Of a DNA stretch of 64,000 nucleotides, positions 1 through 8,767 are shown in pieces. The DNA is taken from the NCBI RefSeq assembly GCF_039537985.1, contig NZ_BAABBN010000012.1, positions 561,325-625,324 of the forward strand, written 5' to 3'. Positions within the stretch are counted from its first letter, which is position 1. The number at the start of each line of letters is the position of its first letter. This DNA is from Litoribacillus peritrichatus. GTDB taxonomy: Bacteria > Pseudomonadota > Gammaproteobacteria > Pseudomonadales > Litoribrevibacteraceae. The position numbers and the translations under genes are program-made. The notes under the pieces were generated by a model. That model searched no databases. It had not been told where the DNA came from and saw nothing but the letters and a program-made list of their open reading frames with translations.

Positions 1-1
1 A

Positions 2-283
2 GCCGCTGCTATTCAAACACGTGCGGAAGCTATTATAACCTTCAACTTGAAAGACTTTCCTGATGAGGCCTTAGCCCCGTATAACTTGAAGGCTATACAT
101 CCAGATGACTTCATCATGGATCTATGCGACTTAAATATTGCTTCAGTACTTCAAGCTGCTCAACGTCAAAGAGCAAGCCTTAAAAATCCACCGTTCACTG
201 CTGAAGAATATTTAGATTTACTACTGAGACAGCAGTTGCCTCAAACAGTTTCTCGCTTGAAGCAGCTTAAATGGATGCTCTAA
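2..283 (+). CDS. PIN-domain protein, C-terminal part (5' truncated by window edge)
   Basis: The frame is open from the first bases and ends at 283. The visible residues include the stretch TFNLKDFP followed by a PDDFIMDL-like segment, which matches the C-terminal half of PIN-domain ribonucleases, where the Asn/Asp after a beta strand belongs to the metal-binding acidic cluster. Such proteins are often the toxin half of toxin-antitoxin pairs and cleave RNA. The N-terminal acidic residues and any antitoxin lie outside the window, so activity and pairing cannot be judged. No start codon is visible; the first internal ATG (47) lies inside the conserved domain and is not the true start. Confidence 0.7.
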   Translation, partial: AAAIQTRAEAIITFNLKDFPDEALAPYNLKAIHPDDFIMDLCDLNIASVLQAAQRQRASLKNPPFTAEEYLDLLLRQQLPQTVSRLKQLKWML

Positions 284-380
284 GAGAATTATAAATAATT
301 TACTGAAGGTCTCAGACCCAACTAATTAAAATTCTTTAGTCGTATTGATAATCGTATTGCCTCAAAAGTGAGGTGGTCTA

Positions 381-481
381 ATAGGTTTGTACAGTCCAGT
401 TAAGGATAATAATCCAAACTGGAGTTAGTAAATATGACCACAAGAAAGAAAGTTAGTACCAACGGTCTAGATATTTTCTAA
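381..481 (+). pseudogene. Possible remnant of an IS3-type left end with orfA start
   Basis: An ATG at 434 with GGAG ten bases upstream opens a frame of only 15 codons, beginning MTTRKK, before a TAA. This start resembles orfA proteins of IS3-family elements, which often begin with MTTRK. Just upstream (396-422) lies a near-perfect hairpin: CCAGT and GGAT arms pair with ATCC and ACTGG. The rest of the element is missing and the sequence runs straight into the Rhs-like fragment. The identification rests on a few residues and is weak. Confidence 0.25.
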
Positions 482-518
482 TGCAACAGACTCACCAGAC
501 CAATCCCATGTGAAGGGG

Positions 519-683
519 TTATACCAGGGCATACCAACTCGGATCAGTCAAACTAAAAGGGTTATTCATCACATACGAATAACGGTTAAAGCTCTGAGAA
601 TTCCCCGGCGCCTGCACCAACAGACCGGCACTCAGGAATCGGCCATCAGAGGATCGTAAACCCGCCCACTCATATCTATTAGT
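519..683 (-). pseudogene. Frameshifted Rhs/YD-repeat core fragment
   Basis: Read on the minus strand, one frame gives LIDMSGRVYDP and, after a frameshift, another gives DGRFLSAGLLVQAPGNSQSF, then NRYSYVMNNP and LTDPS before a stop at 519-521. This is the signature C-terminal end of the Rhs core (consensus GRxYDPxLGRFLSAD, VQAP, NRYSYVxNNPLxxTDPSG). In intact Rhs proteins this core is the shell that encloses a variable C-terminal toxin. Only about 55 residues remain, with a frameshift and no start, so it is a relic. It abuts the stop codon of the DUF4384-like gene. Confidence 0.75.
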
Positions 684-689
684 CCAGAC

Positions 690-2123
690 CTAATCAGAGG
701 CGCGTTTTGCAAAAGTATGAAACGTAATGACCGATTCCACAGAACTTAAACCGTCTTCTTTTTTTCTTTTTTTCACCAACCCCCGCGTAGTTGCCACCCC
801 CGTCGCAAGGTCATTGGCTACCACCCAATAGCGTCCATCCCAGTAATGACCGGGAATTAGCTGTAAAGGCTTGTTCTTATATGCAAGCACTTGCAACCCC
901 TCCAGGCCATAAGGCGGTTCAACCTGAAACTCACCCATTGAAACCCAACGATTAGCATCATCCAGATTCACGTATTGAATAAATTTGTTGTTATCCGGGG
1001 CGTCCTGTAGCTCCAAAAGGTAACTTTTTTCACCTAACGCATTTTTGGTATGGCCAACGATATAAAAATACCCAGGCTGGTTTAATTTCACGAATAGCTC
1101 CACGACCTCCCCTTCCACAAACGAAAGATCTCTCAGCCCTTTATTGGTTTGTATGCTCACCTGAAAGTCAGAACTCACCACATACCCGGAATGTAATAAC
1201 TGATCAAAATTCACCGTCTGAGGCTGGTAACTCATGCCCTCGTACACGGCGGGTATCAACTCCGCCACCTCTGTACTGATGATGTCACCCATTCGATTGG
1301 TTAACACATACGACACCGTCATCCCCGATGAGTGTACGAGATATTCGCCTCGTAAAAAGTGGTCTGCATTTGCGTAACTGGTGGACAGCCCCGCCATTGC
1401 GGCCTGCATATGCAACTTGAGCTGGTTGGAAAACTGAGTTATTTCTCGTGAATTAACGGGCGTGGCCGGCGCTAAATACACATTATGCTTAACGCCCTTA
1501 TTTTTAGCTTTGTCTATGACCCCTTTTAATAACTGTTTTGCCGCAAAACTCAGGCTGGTTGCTTTTTGTTGGTGCTTTAATAGCAGGCTTTGCAAGTGCG
1601 CTTTTTCAACGGCAAGAAACAAGGACTGAGCCGCTTGGGCATCCAACAGTCCAAGTACCTTATGAAGCTGAGACCAATAATGCACCTTATTCAACAATTC
1701 GTTGAGTGTTTCAACTCGCGTCGCTTGATCTAACGTTCCAAGCAAGCTCTGCGTGTTTTCAATCTCCCTTTTCAACTGAGTTAAAAGTTGGACATACAAC
1801 GGAGCCGAGTGACTGCTATCCAAAACCCCATGACACATAACCTCTGTCTGCTTGGGAAAGCAATTCACCTGAGCACCTAAGATCGGTAAATTCGTCGACA
1901 TTTTTGTAGTGGAGGTGGCAGATACACCTTTCCGGCTGTCCGAAACACTGACGGATTCGCTTTCGATATGAACAAACAGCGCACTTGCCAGCTCCACCAA
2001 AACCTGTTCTTTCGCCTGTTCTTGCCCATGCGCCATAGCTTTTGCAGAATAAATTTCTGCACTGGCCAGACACGGCAATACACTGAAAAAACAGACAAGG
2101 AGCGATAAAAAACCAAAGCGCAT
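690..2123 (-). CDS. Exported DUF4384-like protein
   Basis: This gives a protein of 477 residues from ATG 2123. An in-frame TTG farther upstream is disfavoured because the signal peptide (MRFGFLSLLVCFF to a cleavage near CLASAE) begins at the ATG. After the signal comes an LPP20-like segment of the QAKEQVLVELASAL type, a helical middle (about residues 120-220), and a C-terminal beta-rich part with VVELFVKLNQPGYFYIVGH, which matches DUF4384. That domain is found in envelope proteins of proteobacteria, often alongside caspase-like or FlgT/LPP20-type partners. The biochemical role is unknown. The downstream end touches the Rhs relic, suggesting that the locus behind it was rearranged. Confidence 0.65.
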   Translation of the reverse strand: MRFGFLSLLVCFFSVLPCLASAEIYSAKAMAHGQEQAKEQVLVELASALFVHIESESVSVSDSRKGVSATSTTKMSTNLPILGAQVNCFPKQTEVMCHGVLDSSHSAPLYVQLLTQLKREIENTQSLLGTLDQATRVETLNELLNKVHYWSQLHKVLGLLDAQAAQSLFLAVEKAHLQSLLLKHQQKATSLSFAAKQLLKGVIDKAKNKGVKHNVYLAPATPVNSREITQFSNQLKLHMQAAMAGLSTSYANADHFLRGEYLVHSSGMTVSYVLTNRMGDIISTEVAELIPAVYEGMSYQPQTVNFDQLLHSGYVVSSDFQVSIQTNKGLRDLSFVEGEVVELFVKLNQPGYFYIVGHTKNALGEKSYLLELQDAPDNNKFIQYVNLDDANRWVSMGEFQVEPPYGLEGLQVLAYKNKPLQLIPGHYWDGRYWVVANDLATGVATTRGLVKKRKKEDGLSSVESVITFHTFAKRASD

Positions 2124-2310
2124 AGTCGACTCAGAGCCTCCCAAAAACCAATCTTATTTCTGAAGTATATACCGCCATTCACCGCCTATAATTTCATTTA
2201 GGTTGTGGCCATGCGTCACTAAAAAACATTTCTCAACAGAAAAGTAATGTACTTAATCCCAGTGCATTATAAAATGCCCCCAAAATTGATGCCCTTAAAA
2301 GGATTTAAAT

Positions 2311-3651
2311 ATGCGTAAGTCTCTCTTAGTTTCGGCCATTGCTATCGCCGCTGTTGGCGCTGCCAGCCCTTGGGTTATGGGAACCATTGCCGAAGACCAG
2401 TACATTCAATCTGTTGAGCTGATTCAACAGGAAGAAAATGAATTTTTTAAAGTCACAGGCACGTCATTTGAACGAGGCTACGCAGACTCGAAAGCGCTTA
2501 TAAAAATCACATACACGATGCCTGATACGGAAATTCCACCATTTTCATTTGTGATCGAGTCCGAGCTTCAACACTTACCCATTTCGGTAACGGATCAAGG
2601 CACGTACTTTTTTGAAATCACATCTAAAGACCGGATTTACCTGGAAGGCATCCCTGAAGACATGCAAGCCTTCATAGATGAGCACCTTGGCGGCTCACTG
2701 CTGACCGGCAACAGCCACATCAACCTGCTTGGCAACGGCGGCACCGAATTAAAGACGCACGAAGTCAACTTCGAAGACCCGGATACACAGTCCACTGTTC
2801 AGGTAAAACCTCTAACCATCAACATTGATGGGGATATGGCGAGCATTAATGGCACCGCCCAGTTAAACTTACCATCGCTGATCATCCAAGATCAGGAAGG
2901 CTCTCTGGAAATGAAAGCCTTCGTCATTGACTCCACGTTTGCTCAACATGAGTCCGGAATGAACACAGGCACCTCTGTACTGAACATCAGCGAAATGAAC
3001 GTGTTCTCACCAGCGGGTCCAATCAACCTGACCAACATCGGTTTGGATACCGTGTCCGAAGTCGTAAACGACAAGCTCAACACTAAGATGAGCTACAGCG
3101 TTGCAAAAATCCAGGCACCTTTCCCGATCAGTGCTGCCCGCTACGATATCGAGCTGAACGGCCTGACTCAAAAATCACTTGAGATGTTTGAAGAGCTGAA
3201 CGAAAAGTCCGAAGAGTTCATGCCGGCGTCTTTCTCAAACGATCCTTTCTTCAAAGACTTGTTAGAAGCAACGCTCCAACCTGGGCTTGAACTGAATCAG
3301 GAAATGGAAATTTCTGCCTTTGGCGGCCAGTTGTTTGCCGATTTAGACGTAGCTTTCACAGGCGTTGAAGGTGTTGAGTTAATGCAATTGGCATCGCCGG
3401 ATTTGGCACCAAAAGCGTTCAAAGCAAACTTCATCGCCAGAGCGGATAACGAAGCCATCCTTAGCACGCCTGCCGCGCCTATGATTGCCCAGTTTATTGA
3501 GCAAGGTTTCGTAAAACAAACCGACAAAGAAGTGTCTACAGAAATCAAACTGGTTGACGGTAAATTAACGGTCAATGAGCAAGAAATTCCGCTGGAATCC
3601 GTGATTCAAGGCATCATGATGAAAATGGCTGAAGACGAGCAAGTCCAGTAA
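2311..3651 (+). CDS. YdgA family (DUF945) protein
   Basis: The protein has 446 residues with one N-terminal membrane/signal segment (residues about 5-24), followed by the WVMGTIAEDQYIQSV region typical of YdgA/DUF945 proteins. The body alternates beta strands, with a long conserved C-terminal part ending in an LTVNEQEIPLESVI motif, as in the family (usually 450-500 residues). In E. coli the family is periplasmic/membrane associated, with no agreed function. AAAGGA lies seven to eight bases before the ATG. It is monocistronic, followed by a strong hairpin terminator. Confidence 0.85.
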   Translation: MRKSLLVSAIAIAAVGAASPWVMGTIAEDQYIQSVELIQQEENEFFKVTGTSFERGYADSKALIKITYTMPDTEIPPFSFVIESELQHLPISVTDQGTYFFEITSKDRIYLEGIPEDMQAFIDEHLGGSLLTGNSHINLLGNGGTELKTHEVNFEDPDTQSTVQVKPLTINIDGDMASINGTAQLNLPSLIIQDQEGSLEMKAFVIDSTFAQHESGMNTGTSVLNISEMNVFSPAGPINLTNIGLDTVSEVVNDKLNTKMSYSVAKIQAPFPISAARYDIELNGLTQKSLEMFEELNEKSEEFMPASFSNDPFFKDLLEATLQPGLELNQEMEISAFGGQLFADLDVAFTGVEGVELMQLASPDLAPKAFKANFIARADNEAILSTPAAPMIAQFIEQGFVKQTDKEVSTEIKLVDGKLTVNEQEIPLESVIQGIMMKMAEDEQVQ

Positions 3652-3681
3652 TTCCAGTGCTTTAACGTAAGCCAGCTCTAG

Positions 3682-3715
3682 AATCCCGCCCTGAATTTCA
3701 GCGCGGGATTTTTTT
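3682..3715 (+). terminator. Rho-independent terminator of the YdgA-family gene
   Basis: AATCCCGC (3682-3689) pairs with GCGGGATT (3703-3710) and is followed by a T run to 3715. It sits 31 bases after the stop codon of the YdgA-family gene. Confidence 0.9.
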
Positions 3716-3780
3716 GATTCGTTCGATTACTGCTTATTTCTGCTGATCAGTTCGATTGACTAAGCCTACTGATCGTAATT

Positions 3781-4215
3781 CTACTGATTGATCGCGGCTT
3801 TCAATGTTTGAGCTGACACCGGTTTATTCTGACTCAACACTTCCCGACCGTCCGAGGAAAACACCATGACTTTAAAACTCGTACCCTTCAAGATGCTTTG
3901 AGCCGTCGCTTTGTCCGTATAATACCCCTGACCAGACTCCTCATCGGATAACGAAGAAACAGTGATTAATTGCATGGCTTCGGCATTTAAGCCATTCAAA
4001 ACTTCCCACTGTTTTTGATAATTCGAGTTACTGCCTTTGTCTCCAGCTACGATTACTGTGGATACGTTGAGTTCAACGCCATAATCTTCAGACAGTTGTT
4101 TAGAAATGTTCTCAGTAGAGAACGCATTTTTTCCTAAAAAGAACTCATACCCAAAAGACATCGGCGATAAAATAATCAGTATCAAAATGAGTTTCGTTTT
4201 TAACAATGAATACAC
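3781..4215 (-). CDS. Small exported DUF4174-like protein
   Basis: The protein has 144 residues from a GTG at 4215, with GGGA about nine bases upstream. A signal peptide (KTKLILILIILSPMSFG) precedes a thioredoxin-like pattern: a beta strand VSTVIVAG, a helix, a second strand QLITVSS, and a C-terminal KVMVFSSDGREVLSQNKPVS strand-turn. The overall plan, especially the final strand and the PVSAQTLKAAI helix, resembles DUF4174 proteins, which are thioredoxin-fold proteins lacking CxxC. No catalytic cysteines are present. The gene is convergent with the YdgA-family gene. Family assignment is moderate; function is unknown. Confidence 0.5.
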   Translation of the reverse strand: MYSLLKTKLILILIILSPMSFGYEFFLGKNAFSTENISKQLSEDYGVELNVSTVIVAGDKGSNSNYQKQWEVLNGLNAEAMQLITVSSLSDEESGQGYYTDKATAQSILKGTSFKVMVFSSDGREVLSQNKPVSAQTLKAAINQ

Positions 4216-4479
4216 GTTATATCCCTATATAAGTTGTTATTTTTAATAAGTAATTCAGCGTACACATGAAACCTTTTTCATAAAAAAGACGATATTAACT
4301 GCGTCACAGAAACCCAACACCAACCCGTTAAAAACGCGTCTTAAAATTATTAGAACAACGATCAACCCAATACCCCACTCAGTTGCTCCGCCAGCCAAGC
4401 AAAGTCCGCTGCTCTCAACTACTATCAAATAAAGGCTATTTTTCAATCAATTCTAAGCAAATAGTATTGAGTATCACCC

Positions 4480-5850
4480 ATGAAACTATCGACTAAGTAT
4501 TCCGGTAAACTGCTTGTCTTCGTATTCGTTCTTTTAAGTTATGGTTGCGCTTCCGGCCCAGATCCACAAAGTGCATCCACGTCCGAACGACCAGCCTTGC
4601 ATGAAGCAGCACTGATCAGCGATGTGAACGGGATGGAAAAATTGCTCATGTCAGGCGCAGGCCCCAATGAACCGGACAACTCAAATTTCACACCACTGCA
4701 TTGGGCGGCGGCCAGTCAAATGGGTAAAAACCGTGAAATGATCGAGCTGCTGGTGCAATACGGCGCCGACCCAAACTTAACCCTCAATAACGCTAAAATG
4801 GTGCCTCTTCAGTTCGCTGCCACAGCAGACACAGCATTATCGCTGATTGAAAACGGGGCGAAGGTGAACCACAAAGACATCAGCCAAGGGACGCCCTTGC
4901 ACAACGCAAACAAACCCGGCGTAGCCCAAGTATTACTTGAAAACGGAGCCAACCCCGAAGCAACCAATGCCTTAGGCCAAACACCAGCTGAAAGCCTTAA
5001 AAGTGCCCTGTCTCATTTTGGAAAAGAAGCCATTTACAATACCCCTCGCCAACAATACCAACAAACCATAGCCGTTATCGAAAACTACCAAATGCATAGT
5101 GCCGCTAGCTTTACTGCGTCTAGCGAGGCGTTAAACGGAAAAGGATTAACCACTGACACGGCCATGAATAAAACTGTGGCCAGCCAACCTGCCAAGAACA
5201 GCAACGCAACAGCAGTGGATGAACGAGATTTTGAAACCATCCAACAAGAAGCAAAACAACTGGGCGATAATCAGGTTTGTGCCATGCAAAGTTACGATTG
5301 GTATTACACCGGGAACAGTTGTTTGAACGATTTCGCTCACGGCAATGGTGCCGCAATAAACCCTTATGATCAGGAGCGCTTTGAAGGTCTCATTCAAGCG
5401 GGCTATCCAATCAAAGGTCGCTTGTTAAAACTCGACCAACCAGTCTTTGAAGGTGAGTTTGAAGAAGGTTTGGCCCATGGGGACGGCGTATGTTTTTTTG
5501 AAGGCGCTCCCGAAGCCTGCCAATATTACAAGGGCGACCGAATCGATGCACTGCACAAACAACGACTCGAATTTCAACGACAACAAGAACTGCTTTCTCA
5601 GGCCAAGAAAGCCGAACCGCCGGTCACCACCCACCACAGTAACTATGTATCACCCCAACCCAATTACGATACCTCCGGGGGCGATGCACATGGGTACGGC
5701 GCTCCTAACTATAACGCACAAAGGTACGATGCCAGCTATACCGAACCCGAAGGAACCGCCGAGGAAACAGTGACGGACTCGATCACTGATACCATTCAGG
5801 ATGAGATGATTGACCGGGGAGCCAAATACCTGTTCGACGAGCTGTTTTAA
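4480..5850 (+). CDS. Ankyrin-repeat lipoprotein with MORN-like motif
   Basis: The 456-residue protein carries a lipobox (LLSYGC, Cys23), so it is probably lipid-anchored. Residues about 38-180 hold four ankyrin repeats (ALHEAALISD, TPLHWAAAS, LVQYGADPN, LLENGANPEATN). Around residue 320 a single MORN-type motif appears (FEGEFEEGLAHGDGVCFF), and the tail is rich in Tyr, Asn and Gly. Ankyrin and MORN motifs mediate protein or membrane contacts, so an envelope scaffold is a reasonable inference, but no partner is evident. It ends ten bases before the convergent acyltransferase gene. Confidence 0.75.
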   Translation: MKLSTKYSGKLLVFVFVLLSYGCASGPDPQSASTSERPALHEAALISDVNGMEKLLMSGAGPNEPDNSNFTPLHWAAASQMGKNREMIELLVQYGADPNLTLNNAKMVPLQFAATADTALSLIENGAKVNHKDISQGTPLHNANKPGVAQVLLENGANPEATNALGQTPAESLKSALSHFGKEAIYNTPRQQYQQTIAVIENYQMHSAASFTASSEALNGKGLTTDTAMNKTVASQPAKNSNATAVDERDFETIQQEAKQLGDNQVCAMQSYDWYYTGNSCLNDFAHGNGAAINPYDQERFEGLIQAGYPIKGRLLKLDQPVFEGEFEEGLAHGDGVCFFEGAPEACQYYKGDRIDALHKQRLEFQRQQELLSQAKKAEPPVTTHHSNYVSPQPNYDTSGGDAHGYGAPNYNAQRYDASYTEPEGTAEETVTDSITDTIQDEMIDRGAKYLFDELF

Positions 5851-5859
5851 CCAAAAAAG

Positions 5860-6633
5860 TTAAAGACGTTTCAGCTCATCAATCATGGACTGCATCACCG
5901 CGCGCACTTTATTGGCCTCTTCGGCCAATAACGCGTTTCGCTGATCAATATCAGTCGGCAAGTCCGCTGCGGTAATTTCCGGATAATACAACTGATACAT
6001 AACCTTTAACTCTTTTAATCGTTTCAAGATGGTCGGAATACTCAACAACCGGGTTTCTTTAATTCGATCAAAGCTCTTCTTTGGTAACTTACTTAACACG
6101 CGATCCAGTTTATTTGTCACCGGAATCGTCGTCGCCCAGTTCTCAGAGCCTTTATGCACCAACACTAGAATTGGTGTGTTCAAGCGTAATGAAAACTCGA
6201 CAAAGCGAGGACTCAGGAAGGGCTCAATGTCCAAACCGTTGCCATAATTGCAGTTCTCACCTTCTGGCTTTACGAATAAATCAGTGAAACCGCCGTTTTC
6301 CATCTTCGCCAGAAATTCTTCAAAATTCAGCCCTCGATCCACCTGAGTAATGTATTGAATGGCGTATTTATACAAGGGAATCTGATAGAACAAGCGCCAC
6401 ATAATCGCGATAGGTTTACGCTCCTCGCCACCATGCTCCATGTACAACTTATTCAGAGCAATTGTACTGGCCAAAGGACCAAGCATAGGGCCGTGATTTA
6501 AAGCCACCACCAACTGAGGATGCTTTGCCAAAATATCTCGCATGTTATCCGACGCAGGATAAAATGAAATTTTCTTTGCCAACGCTTTGGTCATTGCGCC
6601 TGCAACCAGCGAAAAATCCTTTACACTTTTCAT
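5860..6633 (-). CDS. PlsC-like acyltransferase family protein (atypical active site)
   Basis: This encodes 257 residues from ATG 6633; an upstream in-frame TTG lacks a ribosome site. The segment VVALNHGPMLGP sits where PlsC-type acyltransferases carry the NHxxxxD catalytic block, and VKPEGENC matches the PEG substrate-binding block about 110 residues later. Members acylate lysophospholipids or related acceptors at the membrane. The expected Asp four residues after the His is not visible (HGPMLG instead), so either the family is divergent or catalysis differs. A C-terminal helical extension of about 70 residues is present. The family call is moderate. Confidence 0.55.
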   Translation of the reverse strand: MKSVKDFSLVAGAMTKALAKKISFYPASDNMRDILAKHPQLVVALNHGPMLGPLASTIALNKLYMEHGGEERKPIAIMWRLFYQIPLYKYAIQYITQVDRGLNFEEFLAKMENGGFTDLFVKPEGENCNYGNGLDIEPFLSPRFVEFSLRLNTPILVLVHKGSENWATTIPVTNKLDRVLSKLPKKSFDRIKETRLLSIPTILKRLKELKVMYQLYYPEITAADLPTDIDQRNALLAEEANKVRAVMQSMIDELKRL

Positions 6634-6876
6634 AATACTCAATCACTCACTGTGAACCTCTACAAGTGGCGCGAACTCTACTGGATTTACCGGAGCGGTG
6701 CAATTTAGCGGGGTTAATGTGAACTGGTGTAACGATAAAAAAAGAGTGATAAGGATAATAAGGTGTCGCTCCGTGATTCGGCCGGGAGAGATTTACAATT
6801 GAATGATTGCAAATAAATATTAAAAAGCATGTTTACCGATCTTCCCCATTCAAAGGCACAGCCATAGGAAACCTCA

Positions 6877-7146
6877 GTGAATATTTTCAAACCGTTTAAA
6901 TCAAAGAAAAGAAATTCAGCGAATGAAAAGCAACAGAAAAAATCTACACCAGTGCCTCTTTATTGCAGTGAAAACTGCAAAAACCACTACTTGGTAAGAT
7001 CCTTCGGAACCTGCCCTGAGTGTGATAACACATGGGACTGCAGTAACAGCGGCGCTGACCGGCATTATAGAAACAATGCTTGGGCAATTTGCGATACTTG
7101 CTCTCGCAACCTGAAAAAATGCGTTGTTTGTACAAAAGCCATCTAA
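6877..7146 (+). CDS. Small cysteine-rich (zinc-ribbon-like) protein
   Basis: The 89-residue protein starts at GTG 6877. A basic, Ser/Lys-rich N-terminus is followed by a Cys-dense region: YCSENC, CPEC, WDC, CDTC and CVVC. These paired CxxC knuckles suggest two zinc-binding ribbons. No named family is recognised. It stands alone, divergent from the acyltransferase gene, and is probably a cytosolic zinc-binding protein. The start choice is uncertain because the ribosome site is weak. Confidence 0.5.
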   Translation: MNIFKPFKSKKRNSANEKQQKKSTPVPLYCSENCKNHYLVRSFGTCPECDNTWDCSNSGADRHYRNNAWAICDTCSRNLKKCVVCTKAI

Positions 7147-7255
7147 TTTCTCGTGATTCAATTCAAGCAGATTCGCTCCATTAAATATCAAGCAATCTTT
7201 CCCGACTTTCAATCGTCTAACACTCAAGACAAGCAGAAATCTTCAACTTTTCTCA

Positions 7256-7678
7256 ATGACTGGATTCCAAATGCTTAAAAAAGTCGGGTTCGTTCTGGTT
7301 TTACTGATGGCACTCCTGCAAGCTTTCTATGCGCTGTTTGCATTTCTTGATCCTGTATCTTTTTCAAACGTAAGAGGCACTTCGTTAGTCTCTCTCGAAG
7401 ATACCGATTGGGTACAGATCTACGCATCCCGAACCTTGTTTGTAGCATTGATTGTGGGATTTTTACTGTACTTAAGAAATTACAAAATTCTGTCTGCCGC
7501 AGCGCTGTTCGGTGTCGTGATGCCAGTCACGGATGCCTGGTTGGCATTTCAGGCGGACGCGCCTTCAAGCGTGGTCATCAAACACCTCATCACGATCGTG
7601 TATTTATTGTGTACAGCCTGGGTGCTTTATAAGATAGTCAGGGAGGAAGAGATGATTGCCTCCCCTTCCCCAAATTGA
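7256..7678 (+). CDS. Four-helix membrane protein, DUF4267-like
   Basis: The 140-residue protein has four hydrophobic segments, roughly residues 8-28, 55-72, 78-97 and 108-126. The central YASRTLFVALIVGFLLYL region and the following VMPVTDAWLAF stretch resemble DUF4267 proteins, small integral membrane proteins of unknown role. An alternative start is Met6. No operon partner is evident; the next gene is convergent. Confidence 0.6.
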   Translation: MTGFQMLKKVGFVLVLLMALLQAFYALFAFLDPVSFSNVRGTSLVSLEDTDWVQIYASRTLFVALIVGFLLYLRNYKILSAAALFGVVMPVTDAWLAFQADAPSSVVIKHLITIVYLLCTAWVLYKIVREEEMIASPSPN

Positions 7679-7704
7679 TAATCCATCCGCTGACGCTTAG
7701 AACC

Positions 7705-8628
7705 TCACCCCCTGAATGTTTGTTTGTATTCGTTCAAACACCAGTTTGTTAAGGCTTGGGTATACTCTTCTCCGGCATCTTCCGAAGAAAAGTGAGAGGC
7801 ATGCTCGAAGACTTTAAGTTTATTGTTCGGAAGTTGTTCAGATAGAAATTCAGCGTTACTCACATAAACAAACGGGTCAAGTTTACCCCAGGTAATCAAG
7901 GCCGGAACTTTAATGCTACTCAGCCGCTCCTGAATCCAGGTCAGATCTTTTTGATAACTGCCAAAAAACGAAATAGCGCACCTGTGCGATTGCTCGTTAA
8001 AGGCAATATCATAATATTCTTGAATGGCTCTCTTGGTTGGCCGGTAACTGTGATAGCCGTCTTTCACTGCCGTTATGAAATTGGTTTTCATCACCGGTTT
8101 TTTATTGATGCCTTTGGCAATCCATCGCACCAAACCAGACTTAATAACGGCATTCAAAATAGGAGAAAGCTTGGGCGGGTAACTTCCCGGGCCATCAAAA
8201 ATATTAATGCTCTCAAGCCGGTTTGGGTGGTTAATTGCCGTTGCAAGTGTGATCGGGGCGCCCACGTCCGGGCCAACTAAATGCGCCTTTGCAATGCCAA
8301 AGTGATCAAACACCTGAATGACTAACTGACTAAGCTGCCTGGGCGACATATCGGCTTCTTCGGCCTTGCTCAGACCAAACCCAGGAACATCAAACGCCAG
8401 TATATTGAAGTTCTGACACAGCGACTCCCAGGCGCTTTCCCACATTCTGATGCTTTGAGGCAAGCCATTAAGCAAAACTAATGTAGGTGCATTCTTCTTT
8501 TCATATAGAACATACCTTATGTCGAATTTGCCAACTTTCACGTAATTTGGAGAGAAGAGATCCACCTTGGATTCCGCAACATTAGACGCATATTCCGAAA
8601 GCGCTTTTTTAAGTAAAGAATGAGTCAT
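7705..8628 (-). CDS. Alpha/beta hydrolase with Asp nucleophile (dehalogenase/epoxide-hydrolase type)
   Basis: This is a 307-residue alpha/beta hydrolase. I place the start at ATG 8628 because AAAGGT lies six bases upstream; the longer frame adds eight unlikely residues. The nucleophile elbow reads VGPDVGAP, giving Asp121 rather than Ser, as in haloalkane dehalogenases and epoxide hydrolases. The acid is probably the Asp of GKLDPF and the base the His of EHASHFSSED. The oxyanion segment is NGLP instead of HGxP. The substrate cannot be told from sequence. It is transcribed divergently from an HxlR regulator, which probably controls it. Confidence 0.75.
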   Translation of the reverse strand: MTHSLLKKALSEYASNVAESKVDLFSPNYVKVGKFDIRYVLYEKKNAPTLVLLNGLPQSIRMWESAWESLCQNFNILAFDVPGFGLSKAEEADMSPRQLSQLVIQVFDHFGIAKAHLVGPDVGAPITLATAINHPNRLESINIFDGPGSYPPKLSPILNAVIKSGLVRWIAKGINKKPVMKTNFITAVKDGYHSYRPTKRAIQEYYDIAFNEQSHRCAISFFGSYQKDLTWIQERLSSIKVPALITWGKLDPFVYVSNAEFLSEQLPNNKLKVFEHASHFSSEDAGEEYTQALTNWCLNEYKQTFRG

Positions 8629-8708
8629 AACGATACCTTTAATATAAATCAATCATGCTTATGGTTACTAATATATACTAAGATACACAATTGAATATTA
8701 CCCTACAA

Positions 8709-8730
8709 TTAGGCACTATTATCTGCCTAA
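8709..8730. promoter_or_regulatory. Candidate HxlR operator (7-8-7 inverted repeat)
   Basis: TTAGGCA (8709-8715) and TGCCTAA (8724-8730) form a perfect inverted repeat with an 8-base spacer, in the 139-base region between the divergent hydrolase and HxlR genes. Dimeric winged-helix regulators of this family bind such dyads, so it is the obvious candidate site; binding is inferred. Confidence 0.5.
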
Positions 8731-8767
8731 GTTACTTTTTGGGAACCCATGGAAACGAGGACTCATC

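Noticed and set aside
4255..4446. Minus-strand 63-codon hydrophobic frame
   Set aside because: No ribosome site, odd composition, and it lies in the shared upstream region of two genes; hydrophobicity alone is not evidence.
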